Part shown: one piece after another, positions 61,457-64,000 of the stretch
How positions within the stretch are numbered: the stretch's first letter is position 1
Layout: every line of letters begins with the position of its first letter
From: Mixta gaviniae
GTDB taxonomy: Bacteria; Pseudomonadota; Gammaproteobacteria; Enterobacterales; Enterobacteriaceae
NCBI RefSeq assembly: GCF_002953195.1
Contig: NZ_CP026377.1
Coordinates: 3,720,001-3,784,000, forward strand
Length of the DNA stretch: 64,000 nt
Direction of reading: 5' to 3'
The notes under the pieces: generated by a model
The model's database searches: none
What the model was told of the DNA's origin: nothing
The model's input: only the letters and a program-made list of their open reading frames with translations
Position numbers and translations under genes: made by a program

Positions 61457-63541
61457 TCAGGAGACCGGATGGGTATCTTCTTTGCGGATAAACTCTTTCA
61501 GCTCATGCACGCGATCGGGCGGCAGCGGCTTGCCTAACAGGTATCCCTGCAGACTGTTGCAGCCCAGGTTGGTCAGGAAGGTTTGCTGCTCGGTGGTCTC
61601 CACCCCTTCCGCCACCACCTTCAGGTTAAGCGACTGCGCCAGCGCCACGATCGCCGAGACGATAGTGGCGTCGCCACTGTTCTCATGCAGCTCGTTGACG
61701 AAGGCGCGGTCGATCTTCAGCTCGCTGGCGGGCAGACGCTTCAGGTAGAGCAGGCTGGAGTAGCCAGTGCCGAAATCATCAATCGAGGCGCGTACCCCGA
61801 GATCGGTTAGCGCCGTCAGAATGCGTACGCTTTCGTCCGGATCGCGCATGGCGGTGGTTTCCGTCACTTCCAGCGTCAGCAAATGCGGCGGAATATGGTG
61901 CTGCTCCAGCGCCGTGACCACCGTATCCACCAGGCTGCTCTGCTCAAACTGCAGCGCTGAGAGGTTCACCGCCACCGACCAGTTTTGATGCCCTTCCAGA
62001 TGCCAGCAGCGCAGCTGACGGCACGCTTCGTTGATCACCCAGTTACCGACGTGGATGATCAGGCCACTTTTTTCCGCCAGCGGCAGAAACATATCGGGCG
62101 ACAGCAGGCCGTGCTGCGGATGCTGCCAGCGCAGCAGCGCCTCAAAACCGACGATCGGGCCGCTCGGCGCGGTATATTTCGGCTGGTAGAACAGCCGCAG
62201 CTCATTGCGATCCAGCGCCAGCCAGAGATCGTTAACCAGTTGCAGTTGCCGCTGTGCGATGGTGTTCATCGACGGCTGGAAGAAATTGTAGCCGTTGCGC
62301 CCGTTGTTTTTGGTGTGGTACATGGCGGCGTCGGCGTTAAAGATCAGCTCGCGTTCGTCGGCCCCGTCACCCGGATAAACGGCGATGCCGATGCTGAGCG
62401 ACACGATCAGTTCGTAGCGCGAGATAATAAACGGCTTCTCCACCAGCTTCACCAGCGCATCCGCAATGGTAGCGGCATCGTTAGGATCGTCGATTTCCGT
62501 TAGCAGCACGAACTCATCGCCGCCCAGCCGCGCCAGGGTGTAGTGGCCGGTCATACTGCCTGTCATACGTTCGGTCACTGCCACCAGCAGGCTATCGCCG
62601 ATATGGTGGCCAAAGGCGTCGTTGACCGCTTTGAAGCCGTCGAGATCCATAAACATCAGGGCGAAGCGGGAGTTTTCGCGCGTGGCTTTGTTGATCGCCT
62701 GATCGAGGCGATCTTCCAGCAGAATGCGGTTAGGCAAGCGCGTCAGGTTATCGTGCAGCGCCAGCTGCGCCAGCTCGCGGTTGGCCTCCGCCAGCGACGA
62801 CGCGAGCATGGAGGTACGCGCCTGCAGACGCGCGTCAAGCATCGATACCAACAGGGTGATGCCGAGAATGGAAACCGTCACCACCGCCACCAGAATCGCC
62901 AGCCAGTTGCTGTTAACGCCCTGATGCATGGCGTGGCTGGAGGCCGGGAAGCCGGCGGCAGCCATGCCGGTGTAATGCATGCCGGCAATGGCGAATCCCA
63001 TCACCACCGCCGCACCGGCGCGCAGCAGCGTCAGGCGGCCCGGCCCCTGGCGCAGCCGGAAGGCCAGCCAGAGCGCGGCGCCCGAGGCGAGCAGCGCGAT
63101 CACCACTGAGAGCGCGATCCAGCCCCAGTTCCAGACAATACCGGGTTCGAACATCAGCGCCGCCATGCCGAGATAGTGCATCGCCACCACGCCGCTGCCC
63201 ATCACCAGCGCGCCGAGGCCGAGCCGCAGGGCGCGCAGCTCGCCGTAGCAGACGATCCACAGCGCAAACACCGAGGCGGCGATAGCGATGATCATCGAGA
63301 GCAGCGTTAGCGGCCCGCTGTAGCTCATCATCATCGGCATATTCATCGCCAGCATGCCGATAAAGTGCATCGCCCAGATGCCGATACCCATGGAGAAGCC
63401 GCCGCCCAGCAGCCAGACGCGCGCGGTCAGTCCTGAACTGGTCACTACGCGGCCGGCCATATCCAGCGCGGTATAGGAGGCGAGAAAAGCGACGATGATG
63501 GAGACGACCACCATGAGCGTATCGTAAGAGGTTGCCAACAT
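61457..63541 (-). CDS. MHYT-GGDEF-EAL c-di-GMP enzyme
   Basis: A 694-residue membrane protein. An N-terminal MHYT sensor of seven helices (about 1-235) carries three copies of the motif M-H-[YF]-x-G-M (AMHFIGM, AMHYLGM, GMHYTGM), thought to bind copper and sense gas or redox state. The GGDEF domain (about 255-430) has intact RLGGDEF without an RxxD I-site. The EAL domain keeps FEALLRW, EVTETTAM, DDFGTGYSSLLYL, KIDRAFV and AEGVE. It follows YkoW/YdaK-type layouts rather than an E. coli homologue. The start ATG at 63541 precedes the membrane segment MVVVSIIVAFLASYTAL. Confidence 0.93.
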   Translation of the reverse strand: MLATSYDTLMVVVSIIVAFLASYTALDMAGRVVTSSGLTARVWLLGGGFSMGIGIWAMHFIGMLAMNMPMMMSYSGPLTLLSMIIAIAASVFALWIVCYGELRALRLGLGALVMGSGVVAMHYLGMAALMFEPGIVWNWGWIALSVVIALLASGAALWLAFRLRQGPGRLTLLRAGAAVVMGFAIAGMHYTGMAAAGFPASSHAMHQGVNSNWLAILVAVVTVSILGITLLVSMLDARLQARTSMLASSLAEANRELAQLALHDNLTRLPNRILLEDRLDQAINKATRENSRFALMFMDLDGFKAVNDAFGHHIGDSLLVAVTERMTGSMTGHYTLARLGGDEFVLLTEIDDPNDAATIADALVKLVEKPFIISRYELIVSLSIGIAVYPGDGADERELIFNADAAMYHTKNNGRNGYNFFQPSMNTIAQRQLQLVNDLWLALDRNELRLFYQPKYTAPSGPIVGFEALLRWQHPQHGLLSPDMFLPLAEKSGLIIHVGNWVINEACRQLRCWHLEGHQNWSVAVNLSALQFEQSSLVDTVVTALEQHHIPPHLLTLEVTETTAMRDPDESVRILTALTDLGVRASIDDFGTGYSSLLYLKRLPASELKIDRAFVNELHENSGDATIVSAIVALAQSLNLKVVAEGVETTEQQTFLTNLGCNSLQGYLLGKPLPPDRVHELKEFIRKEDTHPVS

Positions 63542-64000
63542 AGAGATTCCTGCGAATTAGCGCCCTTCAGGGAACGCTGAAATTGAAAGAATAAAAGCGC
63601 AAGGTTAATTGGCCCGTTGTATAAACTATCGGCAAACCTGCGCCAATGCTTATCATCGCGTCCATGAATAAAAGAGATTGCCGGGAGCAATAAAATTGTC
63701 CTGCCGCCGCACGCTGCATGGCCGATAGCCGCGTTGCCCGCCCCCCGTGCGCCACAGCTTACGCCTCTGCTCACACTGTTGATAAATGCAGCAAAAATCA
63801 TAAAATTTATTTTTGTTTTTCTTGAGTCAATAAACGACGCTTTTTCGCGCTTTTCTCGCTTTTTATTACCCGATTCATTTAAAAAATGGCTGCGAAAGGC
63901 TATTTTTTCAAACGTAGCGCGAAGGGAAAAACGGCAAAAATCGTGATTTCCCGCGCGAGCGCAAGAAAATAGCACTGTTAGCGATTTTCGCCTAGATGTT
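63542..64000. other. Terminal intergenic region
   Basis: About 460 bases, mixed composition, with no frame that resembles a gene. It holds the promoter of the MHYT-GGDEF-EAL gene. The next gene lies beyond the window. Confidence 0.4.

Overview
The window looks like chromosomal DNA of an enterobacterium of the family Erwiniaceae (Pantoea/Mixta/Erwinia type). Three things suggest this: the conserved core block yggS-yggT-rdgB-hemW ... yggN-yggL-trmB-mutY-yggX-mltC, an EsaI/EsaR-like quorum-sensing pair, and complete malonate decarboxylase genes. The genus is inferred from gene content, not from a marker gene. The DNA is G+C rich, except for a few visibly A+T-richer islands (about 3200-4350, 16500-18100 and 38050-38350).

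Layout. 1-8930: housekeeping genes for PLP homeostasis, nucleotide sanitation, haem chaperoning, tRNA m7G methylation, A:G mismatch repair and murein turnover. They are interrupted at 3206-4346 by a small A+T-rich island with a DUF5675 protein and a secreted SH3-like partner. 8941-9162: tandemly repeated terminator hairpins. 9299-13015: a two-partner secretion pair with a short exoprotein. 13102-16082: a PEP-hydrolase-like/Tm-1-like operon with a divergent TetR regulator. 16544-17912: convergent luxI/luxR. 18155-20298: a frameshifted ornithine decarboxylase gene. 20910-28178: redox and transport genes, namely two Old Yellow Enzymes, a frameshifted sorbosone-dehydrogenase-like lipoprotein, a siderophore-interacting ferric reductase with its PadR regulator, and a sugar MFS transporter. 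28626-29707: a frameshifted membrane protein. 29988-35385: a compact operon exbD-tonB-TonB receptor-exbB-phospholipase D. 35395-42236: MFS/M20 amidohydrolase pair, yghU, a small cysteine-containing ORF, a deoxynucleoside kinase, an adhesin fragment, ygbA, yajD and tRNA-Phe. 42429-49408: a soluble PAS chemoreceptor, a second PBP2, ferritin, and a PAS-GGDEF-EAL protein with three near-identical PAS modules. 49710-57683: mdcR and mdcABCDEFGH. 58245-63541: an EvgA-like response regulator, a cupin, a YdcR-like MocR regulator and an MHYT-GGDEF-EAL protein.

How the genes work together. The mdc genes encode a whole pathway for growth on malonate: transporter, acyl-carrier enzyme, prosthetic-group synthesis and transfer, and regulator. 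The yqjH-like/yqjI-like pair joins iron release to a metal-responsive repressor. The exbD-tonB-receptor-exbB-PLD operon packs an outer-membrane receptor, its private energising complex and a predicted periplasmic enzyme closely related in motif pattern to animal PLD3/PLD4. It is the best candidate here for an undescribed system.

Three otherwise intact genes are each broken by one missing base in a G/C homopolymer. This points either to homopolymer errors in the assembly or to recent inactivation, and should be settled before any of the three is called a true pseudogene.
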